Assembly: GCA_964585585.1 (NCBI GenBank)
Contig: CAZPEL010000050.1
Coordinates: 1 to 5,186, forward strand
Direction of reading: 5' to 3'
DNA from: CAZNAQ01 sp964585585
GTDB lineage: Bacteria > Patescibacteriota > Patescibacteriia > Patescibacteriales > JAGXOH01
Length of the DNA: 5,186 bases
Shown here in pieces: positions 1 to 5,136 of the stretch. Below the pieces are notes generated by a model that worked only from the letters and a program-made list of their open reading frames with translations, had not been told where the DNA came from and did no database searches. Position 1 is the stretch's first letter. Every line of letters starts with the position of its first letter. The position numbers and the translations under genes are program-made.

Positions 1-350
1 AGGGCCGGAGTGTCATTCAAGGTGGTGGTTCGAGTTACTCCTCCCCTGGCGGTTTCATCTGCTTCTTCTTTTTCTTCTTCTCCTTCTTCTCTTCCTTCTT
101 CACCTTCTCCCACTTCACCACTGGATGGAAGGCCGCCTTCTCCCGGGGACACGCCCTCTTGACCCTCACCCTCTCCGGCCTCGGGCAAACCACCCGGAGC
201 TTCCGGTCCGGAGGTGGCCGTCTCTGACGGAGAAGTGGGCCGGGGCTCTTGATAGAAGAATAGAAAATAGATCAAATATCCGAAAATAGCCGCGGCCAGG
301 AGCAGGGCCAGTGCCAAAAAGATCTTTTTATATTTGAAGAGAATATTCAT
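1..350 (-). CDS. Membrane-anchored protein with Gly/Pro/Glu-rich linker, C-terminus cut off by window edge
   Basis: This reading frame starts at the ATG at 350-348 on the minus strand and stays open for 116 codons to the left edge, so it is 3'-truncated. Residues 1-10 (MNILFKYKKI) are short and basic. Residues about 10-33 form one hydrophobic helix (FLALALLLAAAIFGYLIYFLFFY) in two continuous parts with no lipobox Cys, so it reads as an uncleaved signal anchor with N-in topology. Residues 34-105 are a low-complexity linker, first Pro/Ser/Thr/Gly-rich, then strongly acidic (about 79-99, Gly/Glu/Lys). The last visible residues, VTRTTTLNDTPA, look like the start of a folded domain. Such anchor-plus-linker proteins in Patescibacteria often carry an exported beta-propeller, but that domain is not visible here and this is a guess. 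Gene-body GC (about 57% over the first 60 bases) is higher than in the pilus genes, partly because of Gly/Pro codons. It is divergent from the pilus operon and need not share its function. No Shine-Dalgarno precedes the ATG. Confidence 0.8.
   Translation of the reverse strand, partial: MNILFKYKKIFLALALLLAAAIFGYLIYFLFFYQEPRPTSPSETATSGPEAPGGLPEAGEGEGQEGVSPGEGGLPSSGEVGEGEEGREEGEEEKEEADETARGGVTRTTTLNDTPA
62..101. repeat. 40-base pure pyrimidine (purine on - strand) tract
   Basis: Every base from 62 to 101 on the plus strand is C or T, mostly CTT/TTC triplets, so the minus strand is 40 purines of GAA/GAG type. It lies inside the divergent gene and encodes the acidic part of its linker (Glu/Gly/Lys/Arg codons). 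The tract is imperfect rather than a clean microsatellite, because the triplet phase is interrupted. Such tracts can slip in replication and can form triplex DNA, but nothing in the sequence shows that either happens here. Confidence 0.75.
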
Positions 351-372
351 AATGGAAAAGTTTTAATAATAA

Positions 373-401
373 TTGGAGGTAATAAAAAAATATGTTATAA
401 T
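373..401 (+). promoter_or_regulatory. Candidate sigma70-type promoter P1 for the pilus operon
   Basis: A perfect -10 hexamer TATAAT (396-401) is preceded by TGT (393-395), giving an extended -10 element. At 17-base spacing the -35 position is TTGGAG (373-378), which keeps only the TTG of the consensus. Transcription would begin near 408 and leave an untranslated leader of about 98 bases before pilM. The extended -10 may compensate for the weak -35. AT-rich sequence gives TATAAT by chance fairly often, so this is a candidate only. Confidence 0.5.
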
Positions 402-429
402 TGTGGATGAAATAAAAATATAGTATAAT
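401..429 (+). promoter_or_regulatory. Candidate sigma70-type promoter P2 for the pilus operon
   Basis: A second perfect TATAAT lies at 424-429, 28 bases downstream of the first. At 17-base spacing the -35 position is TTGTGG (401-406), again matching only TTG. There is no TG before this -10. Its start point would be near 436, with a leader of about 70 bases. The -35 box touches the -10 box of P1 at base 401, so the two would be used in alternation rather than together. Support is weaker than for P1. Confidence 0.35.
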
Positions 430-505
430 TTAAAATAGTACAAAAATCTTTATTTAAATTTTATTATAAATTTAGAAAATTGGCAATTAATAATCAGATA
501 ATTTT

Positions 506-1552
506 ATGGGTTTATTTTCTTCCAGCAGCAATAATTATTTGGGCATAGACCTGGGCTCTTCTTCGGTCAAGTTGGTGGAGTTGGGCAAAAAGAGCAAGGA
601 GATGCAGTTGGTCAATTATGTTTTTAGCGAGAAAAAAGGCGTGGATGTCAGTCAACAACTTAATGACAAGGAGGCGGAATATCTGGTAACCTTGATCGAC
701 AAAATGTGTCAAGAGGGCGAGGTTGACGGCAAGAATGCGGTGGCTACTTTACCCACTTCCTCTGTGTTTTCTTCGGTTATCAATCTTTCCGATGTCAGTA
801 AGGACGAATTGGAGTCGGCCGTTAATTGGGAGGCCAAAAAAGTTATCCCCACTTCCTTGGAGGACATGGTTCTGGATTGGAAGATCATTGAAGAGGACAA
901 GGAAAAGAACAATATCAAAATTTTTTTAACAGCTTCTCCCAAAAAATTGATAAAAAAATATATAGACATATTTAAACAATCCAAGCTCAATTTATCCAGT
1001 TTGGAGACCGAAGTTTTTTCCTTGATCAGATCTTTGGCCATCAGGGAGGATTCCAATACCATGATAGTGGAGATAGGAACCATTAACACCGATATTTCCA
1101 TTGTAAAAGGTAAGATACCGGTCTTGAATCGGAGTATAGACACCGGCGGCTACTCCATTACCAAAACCATTGCCAATAGTTTGAATGTTAGTTTAAAGAG
1201 GGCGGAGCAATTCAAGCGGGATCTGGGAGTTACCTCGGTGCAATCCAACAGCGAAGAGGTTATACCCAAGACCATAATGCGAACCGTCAATCCGATAGTG
1301 GATGAGGTCAAGTATATGCTTAACCTTTTTGAAAACAAGAATGTGGACAAGGTGGAAACGATCGTTCTTACCGGTGGGTCCGCCTTTTTGCCCAACTTGA
1401 CCCAGTATCTGTCCCAGACCTTGGACAGAAATGTGGTAGTGGGAGATCCTTGGTATAATATTTCTTATTCTCAGGATATGAAACAAGTTTTATCCGAAGT
1501 AGGTCCCAAGTTGGCCGTGGCCATTGGCGCGGCTATGAGAGAGATCGAATAA
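506..1552 (+). CDS. pilM: PilM-like actin-fold T4P inner-membrane assembly protein
   Basis: PilM is a cytoplasmic FtsA-like protein that binds ATP and the N-terminal tail of PilN, linking the pilus motor to the PilN/PilO alignment complex. This product has 348 residues, normal for the family. Phosphate-1 is at residues 11-26 (YLGIDLGSSSVKLVEL). Phosphate-2 is near 186-196 (MIVEIGTINTD), with Glu189 where family members usually have Asp. The adenosine motif is at 285-298 (TIVLTGGSAFLPNL), and a C-terminal helix has Gly-Pro-Lys-Leu-Ala-Val-Ala-Ile-Gly-Ala-Ala (333-343). The family-typical segment RSIDTGGYSITKTIA is at 209-223. No membrane segment is present. The start is fixed: an in-frame TAA lies at 491-493, no other start codon lies between it and 506, and phosphate-1 begins at residue 11. 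No Shine-Dalgarno is seen (AGATAATTTT precedes the ATG). It is first in the operon, 9 bases before the pilN-like gene, in the same reading frame, closed by tandem TAA TAA. Confidence 0.92.
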   Translation: MGLFSSSSNNYLGIDLGSSSVKLVELGKKSKEMQLVNYVFSEKKGVDVSQQLNDKEAEYLVTLIDKMCQEGEVDGKNAVATLPTSSVFSSVINLSDVSKDELESAVNWEAKKVIPTSLEDMVLDWKIIEEDKEKNNIKIFLTASPKKLIKKYIDIFKQSKLNLSSLETEVFSLIRSLAIREDSNTMIVEIGTINTDISIVKGKIPVLNRSIDTGGYSITKTIANSLNVSLKRAEQFKRDLGVTSVQSNSEEVIPKTIMRTVNPIVDEVKYMLNLFENKNVDKVETIVLTGGSAFLPNLTQYLSQTLDRNVVVGDPWYNISYSQDMKQVLSEVGPKLAVAIGAAMREIE

Positions 1553-1561
1553 TAATCGTTT

Positions 1562-2227
1562 ATGTTTAAATCATTTGACAAAAAGGAATCCTTTTTGAAA
1601 AACGAAAAAAAGAAGCAAAAAAAAGGAGGAGAAAAAAATTCCGGAAACGGTGATGTTAAGTTGAACCTGATCAAGGACGAGATAGTCAATTATTTTGATT
1701 GGAAAAAAAATATCATCGTATTGCTTCTGGCCATTTGTTTTACTACCGCCGCTATCAGCGCTCTCTATTGGGGGATATCTTGGTGGGGAGCTCGGGAACA
1801 AAGGAAGCAGGTTCAAGAAGTGGTAGATACCAAAAAGATCATAGAATTGAACCAAAAAATAGCTTCAGCCCAAAAGGAGGTGGAAAAGATAAAAAAATTT
1901 GAGAACAAAATGAAAAAGGTTGATTCCATGATCTCTTCCCATATTTATTGGACTAATTTTTTTGATTTTTTGCAGAGAAACACTTTGTCCCAGATCTATT
2001 TTAATAATTTTGGCGGCAGCACCAACGGTAGTTATACCTTTTCCGCCAATGCCAAGGATTATGCCGCTATTGACGCTCAGGTAAAGCAGTTGCTTGATAA
2101 CAAGTATGTTACCAGCGCCAGTGTTTTGAGCGCTTCTTCCAACCCCGGAGAAAACGGAGGGAATATAAAATTCACTTTGGAGCTATCCGTGGATCCGGGG
2201 ATTTTTATTAACTATAAGAAGCAGTAA
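1562..2227 (+). CDS. pilN: PilN-like bitopic T4P assembly protein
   Basis: PilN spans the inner membrane once, binds PilM by a short cytoplasmic motif and pairs with PilO outside. The 221-residue product fits this plan. Residues 1-32 are a disordered Lys-rich tail. Residues 34-40 (LNLIKDE) resemble a degenerate form of the PilM-binding INLLP motif. Residues about 50-75 are one hydrophobic, Trp-rich helix. Residues about 76-122 are a coiled coil, and about 125-221 are a small alpha/beta domain with the PilN-like pattern of Trp-x-x-Phe-Phe-x-Phe-Leu, a Gly-Gly turn, and a final beta strand (NIKFTLELSVD). The start is the first possible one, because TAA at 1553-1555 is in frame just upstream. 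The basic tail of about 30 residues before the motif is longer than usual, since in classical PilN the motif is nearly N-terminal. The assignment rests on position and architecture more than on strong sequence identity. It lies between pilM and the pilO-like gene, 3 bases from the latter. Confidence 0.78.
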   Translation: MFKSFDKKESFLKNEKKKQKKGGEKNSGNGDVKLNLIKDEIVNYFDWKKNIIVLLLAICFTTAAISALYWGISWWGAREQRKQVQEVVDTKKIIELNQKIASAQKEVEKIKKFENKMKKVDSMISSHIYWTNFFDFLQRNTLSQIYFNNFGGSTNGSYTFSANAKDYAAIDAQVKQLLDNKYVTSASVLSASSNPGENGGNIKFTLELSVDPGIFINYKKQ

Positions 2228-2230
2228 AAT

Positions 2231-2953
2231 ATGTTTGATAATTTTGATTTTGATTTTGAAAAATACAAGAATCAAGCAATAGAATTTTATGAGGACAAGA
2301 AGAAGTGGTTTAAGGCGGCCAATACTTTTTTGATCAGGTATTTCAAGTTGTTCGTCCTCGGAGTGGTTGTTTTTATGTTGATAATAGGATTCTTGGTTCT
2401 TTTGTGGCCCAAATACAAGGAAGTAAAGAGTTTGGTCAAGTCCTCCAAGCAGCAACAACAAGAGGTTTTTCTCCAGAAACACGAGAGATTGGATGACCTG
2501 CGATCCATTATTGATTCTTATGAAAGTATTTCCGAGTCCCAAAAAAACAAAGTGGACGAAGTTATCCCGGAGCGGAGAAATAAAGAAGAGATCTTTACCG
2601 AAGTAAAGAATTTAGTGGCTCGGAATGGTCTTTCTTTGAAAAGCATCACCTTGGAAGGAGATAAAGAAAAGGAAGAAAAAGAAAGAGAGGAGGAAAGAAT
2701 GATCGTGAGAAGACAGCGGAGCCAAGAACAAAAAGAGGAAGAAGAAGAGGAGGATTACGAAAAAAGAGAATTACCCGCGGATATAGAAAGAATAAGATTC
2801 AATTTGTTTGTGGTGGGAACCAATTATAACTCCCTCCGTTCTTTATTGATCACCCTGGAAAACAATTTGAGTTTAATGGACATAATCAATATAAACTTTA
2901 ACCCCGAAGGTAAGACCACCAATATGATAGTGGATGCTTATCAATTAAAATAA
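2231..2953 (+). CDS. pilO: PilO-like bitopic T4P assembly protein with charged insertion
   Basis: PilO forms a heterodimer with PilN and helps align the pilus motor across the membrane. This 240-residue product has a cytoplasmic N-tail (1-37) starting with alternating Asp/Phe (FDNFDFDFE), one membrane helix (about 38-59, rich in Val/Leu/Ile/Phe), a coiled coil with a Gln run (about 61-108), then the PilO-type segment VIPERRNKEEIFTEVKNLVA (111-130) followed by Gly-Leu-Ser-Leu-Lys-Ser-Ile. A second block at 186-222 contains IRFNLFVVGTNYNSLRSLL and continues to an Asn-Ile-Asn-Phe strand. Together these match the two halves of the ferredoxin-like PilO core. Between them, residues about 144-180 are almost all Glu, Lys, Arg and Gln, an insertion I do not expect in the family. 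Translation starts 3 bases after the pilN-like stop, in the same frame. The start is supported by the membrane helix beginning well inside the protein. There is no clear Shine-Dalgarno. Confidence 0.78.
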   Translation: MFDNFDFDFEKYKNQAIEFYEDKKKWFKAANTFLIRYFKLFVLGVVVFMLIIGFLVLLWPKYKEVKSLVKSSKQQQQEVFLQKHERLDDLRSIIDSYESISESQKNKVDEVIPERRNKEEIFTEVKNLVARNGLSLKSITLEGDKEKEEKEREEERMIVRRQRSQEQKEEEEEEDYEKRELPADIERIRFNLFVVGTNYNSLRSLLITLENNLSLMDIININFNPEGKTTNMIVDAYQLK

Positions 2954-2960
2954 TTTTTAT

Positions 2961-3254
2961 ATGTTAAAAATAGATAGCTTGAAAGAATTGGCCTTTATTG
3001 TTCTTACGATCTTTCTGATGATCGGCGTGATCGGTGTTTTTGTTTATATGGTCAGGACGGAAAAGGGGAGTGTTAAAATGATAAATTTCTTATCCTCTAT
3101 TAAAAGCAATGTGGATAAACAAGAAGGAGCTAAGAGAAGTATAGACAAAGAACTTTTGGAAAGGAAGAAGTTCCAGAAACTTAAAAAGGACTCGGTCCCG
3201 GATCGACAGTTTGACGCCGGTAGTAGCAACCCTTTTCGTTCTTCTGAGGAATGA
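2961..3254 (+). CDS. Small one-helix membrane protein in the pilP position, with C-terminal NPF motif
   Basis: The product has 97 residues and no family I can name with certainty. Residues 1-10 are short and mixed in charge; about 11-31 form one hydrophobic helix (AFIVLTIFLMIGVIGVFVYM). Residues 32-80 are Lys/Glu/Ser-rich and probably helical or disordered (DKELLERKKFQKLKK at 62-76). The tail is GSSNPFRSSEE (87-97). There is no lipobox Cys. Classical T4P operons have pilP immediately after pilO; PilP has a flexible linker with an Asp-Pro-Phe-type motif leading to a beta-sandwich that binds the secretin. Here the order is the same and an Asn-Pro-Phe motif is present, but the protein stops a few residues later. 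It could be a reduced PilP-like partner of PilN/PilO, or an unrelated anchor protein. The gene starts 7 bases after pilO and ends 18 bases before pilB, so it is an integral part of the operon. It stops with TGA, indicating that TGA is not reassigned. Confidence 0.72.
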   Translation: MLKIDSLKELAFIVLTIFLMIGVIGVFVYMVRTEKGSVKMINFLSSIKSNVDKQEGAKRSIDKELLERKKFQKLKKDSVPDRQFDAGSSNPFRSSEE

Positions 3255-3272
3255 GTTTAAATTCGGAATTTT

Positions 3273-5060
3273 ATGACCAACATTGAGGAAAAATTATTAA
3301 AATTATTACAGGATAAACAATTATTGGATTCGGACCAGGTAGAGGAGATATCCCAGGAAATAAAGGATCAAAATTCCGACCTGGAAAGTATATTAAGGCG
3401 GAAAGAATTATTGGATCCGGAGAAGTTAATAGAACAGAAGGCCCAGGTGGTGGATATGCCCTATAAGAGTCTTATAGACCAAAAGGCGGATCTTGAGTCT
3501 CTAAAGGTTATTCCCGCCCAAGTTTCCGAGAATTATCAGGTGGTTTGTTTTGAGAAAAAGGACAAAGAAATACATGTGGGTATAGTTGATCCTTACAATA
3601 GTAAGGCCATAGAGGCCATTAATTTTTTGGCTCAAAGGGACGGTTTGAAGCCGGAATTTTATTTGATATCCCAGGAGAGTTTCAATAATTTTTATAAACA
3701 ATATCAGAATTTAAAAGAAGAAGTGTCTTCGGCCTTGGAGGAAAAGTATGAAGTGGAAGAGGAAGAAGAAGGCGAAGAAGGAGGGATGTCTTTGGCCGGA
3801 GATGAGACCCAAGAAATAGAATCGGCCCCGGAAGGAGAATTGGAAAGCGCCCCGGTGGCTAAGATAGTTTCGGTTATAATCAAGCACGCAGTGGAGGGCG
3901 GAGCCAGTGATATCCATATCGAACCCATGGAAAAGGAAACGCGGGTCAGATACAGAATAGACGGGGTGCTGCAGACCTCTTTAACCCTACCCCAAAAAGT
4001 TCATAATTCCATTGTGGGTAGGGTCAAGGTGATGGCCAAATTAAAAATAGACGAGACCCGAGTCCCCCAGGATGGAAGGATCAGATTGGTGGTAGATAAA
4101 AAAAGGATCGATTTCCGTATTTCCATAATGCCTATGAGCGGCGCGGAAAAAATAGTAATGAGGATCCTGGACCTGGGTAAGGGAGTGCCGGAATTGGAAG
4201 AATTGGGCTATGACGGCCGTTCTTTAAAGATTTTAAAAGAAAATATCAAAAAGACTTACGGCCTGTTCCTGATAACCGGTCCTACCGGATCGGGTAAATC
4301 CACCACCCTGGCTTCGGTGTTAAGTATCTTAAACAAAGAGAATGTCAATATTTCCACCTTGGAGGATCCGATCGAATATTATATTAAAGGAGTCAACCAA
4401 TCCCAGGTCAAACCTTCGATCGACTATACCTTTGCCTCCGGCTTGCGTTCGCTCCTGCGGCAGGATCCGGATATATTAATGGTGGGTGAGATCCGGGATA
4501 CGGAAACCGCGGAGTTGTGCATTCACGCCGGTCTGACCGGCCATTTTGTTCTATCCACCCTACACACCAATAGCGCCATAGATGTTATTCCCCGATTACT
4601 GGATATGAAAGTGGAATCTTATTTGTTGGGATCAACTTTGAATACTGTTATCGCCCAGAGGTTGGTCAGGCGTATTTGCCCCAAGTGCAAGACTAAAGTG
4701 AATCTGCCCGAGGAGTTCCGGGAAAAAATAAACCAAGAGATCCAAGGGGTGTCGGCCAAGGTGCTTAAAGAGAAAGTGAAGGGATATGAAGAAGGGAAGA
4801 GCTTAGCAGATCTACCTTTTTACAAGGGCGAGGGGTGCGCGCACTGCGGAGGCAGCGGCTACAAGGGCCGAGTGGCCATTATTGAGACCATAGACATAAC
4901 TAAACCTTTACAAAAAATAATAATGAAAAAAGATAAGAATTTGACCTTGGAGGATGTAAAAAAGGATCAAGATTTTATCAATATGAAACAAGATGGGTTT
5001 ATAAAAGCCCTTCAGGGAGCTACCACTATAGAGGAGGTCATTCGGGTGGTGGAGAGCTAA
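3273..5060 (+). CDS. pilB: PilB/GspE-type T4P extension ATPase
   Basis: This hexameric cytoplasmic ATPase drives pilin polymerisation at the inner membrane. The product has 595 residues. Residues 1-150 form a helical MshEN-like N-domain; 151-193 are a Glu/Gly-rich linker; the N2 domain (about 195-300) has the signature ASDIHIEPMEKETRVRYRID (211-230). The catalytic core shows Walker A GPTGSGKST (336-344), the Asp box STLEDPIEYYI (361-371), Walker B ILMVGEIRD (401-409) and the His box HAGLTGHFVLSTLHTN (418-433). A zinc site is formed by Cys469-Pro-Lys-Cys472 and Cys522-Ala-His-Cys525, with 49 residues between the pairs, followed by Gly-Tyr-Lys-Gly-Arg. All catalytic motifs are intact. The zinc site and absence of PilT hallmarks separate it from retraction ATPases. 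The start is fixed by an in-frame TAA at 3258-3260. Only a weak GGA precedes the ATG. PilB and GspE cannot be separated by sequence alone; the pilM-N-O neighbours favour PilB. Confidence 0.95.
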   Translation: MTNIEEKLLKLLQDKQLLDSDQVEEISQEIKDQNSDLESILRRKELLDPEKLIEQKAQVVDMPYKSLIDQKADLESLKVIPAQVSENYQVVCFEKKDKEIHVGIVDPYNSKAIEAINFLAQRDGLKPEFYLISQESFNNFYKQYQNLKEEVSSALEEKYEVEEEEEGEEGGMSLAGDETQEIESAPEGELESAPVAKIVSVIIKHAVEGGASDIHIEPMEKETRVRYRIDGVLQTSLTLPQKVHNSIVGRVKVMAKLKIDETRVPQDGRIRLVVDKKRIDFRISIMPMSGAEKIVMRILDLGKGVPELEELGYDGRSLKILKENIKKTYGLFLITGPTGSGKSTTLASVLSILNKENVNISTLEDPIEYYIKGVNQSQVKPSIDYTFASGLRSLLRQDPDILMVGEIRDTETAELCIHAGLTGHFVLSTLHTNSAIDVIPRLLDMKVESYLLGSTLNTVIAQRLVRRICPKCKTKVNLPEEFREKINQEIQGVSAKVLKEKVKGYEEGKSLADLPFYKGEGCAHCGGSGYKGRVAIIETIDITKPLQKIIMKKDKNLTLEDVKKDQDFINMKQDGFIKALQGATTIEEVIRVVES

Positions 5061-5136
5061 GTTTTATTTGCATAAATATCCCAATAAAGTTAAGATATTA
5101 ATATGGGGATTATTATAAAATTAAATATTTAATTGT
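5061..5136 (+). other. Short AT-rich gap between pilB and response regulator, possible weak promoter
   Basis: This 76-base gap is larger than the 3-18 base gaps within the operon. TTAAGA (5090-5095) and TATAAA (5114-5119), 18 bases apart, could form a weak promoter for the response regulator just upstream of its ATG. A 10-base palindrome ATATTAATAT lies at 5095-5104. There is no GC-rich hairpin followed by a T-run, so no intrinsic terminator is seen and transcription from the pilus operon probably continues. The promoter reading is tentative in such AT-rich sequence. Confidence 0.3.

Larger units (their letters stand above)
351..505. other. AT-rich divergent intergenic region
   Basis: This 155-base gap separates the divergent membrane-protein gene from pilM. 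It is very rich in A and T and contains no plausible gene, no clear hairpin with a T-run, and no long inverted repeat. It must hold the promoters for both directions unless a distant promoter is used. On the plus strand two perfect TATAAT boxes are visible (see separate entries). On the minus strand only weaker boxes are found, such as TATACT at 428-423 and TATAAT at 468-463, neither with a convincing -35 at standard spacing. Confidence 0.6.

Noticed and set aside
423..468. Minus-strand promoter boxes (TATACT at 428-423, TATAAT at 468-463) for the divergent gene
   Set aside because: Neither has a recognisable -35 at 16-18 bases; in sequence this AT-rich they are expected by chance.
709..1143. 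144-codon minus-strand open frame inside pilM
   Set aside because: It is fully antisense to a gene with clear actin-fold motifs and shows Ser/Leu-rich translation typical of a shadow frame.
1624..1655. AGGAGG followed by GTG/ATG at 1650-1655, looking like a strong translation start
   Set aside because: Both start codons are out of frame with the pilN-like gene, the ATG frame meets a stop (TGA) within a few codons, and the AGGAGG simply encodes Lys-Gly-Gly-Glu in the basic tail.
2234..2260. GATTTT-like short tandem repeat at the start of pilO
   Set aside because: It has only about three imperfect units encoding alternating Asp/Phe; too short to call a repeat element.
2183..2542. 119-codon minus-strand open frame across the pilN/pilO junction
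   Set aside because: It is antisense to two well-supported genes, has low-complexity Leu/Ile runs mirroring Lys/Gln/Asn codons, and shows no domain or start context.
3252..3260. Possible recoding of TGA as Gly, as in some Patescibacteria lineages
   Set aside because: Reading through the TGA at 3252-3254 adds only one or two residues before the TAA at 3258-3260, and no gene in the window needs an internal TGA.
5078..5110. Inverted repeat ATCCC ... GGGAT as a possible terminator after pilB
   Set aside because: It is only 5 base pairs with a 23-base loop and no T-run after it; the following bases are TATTATAAAA.
5103..5132. Small frame beginning ATGGGG just upstream of the response regulator
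   Set aside because: It has only nine codons, no ribosome-binding site and an AT-rich random composition.
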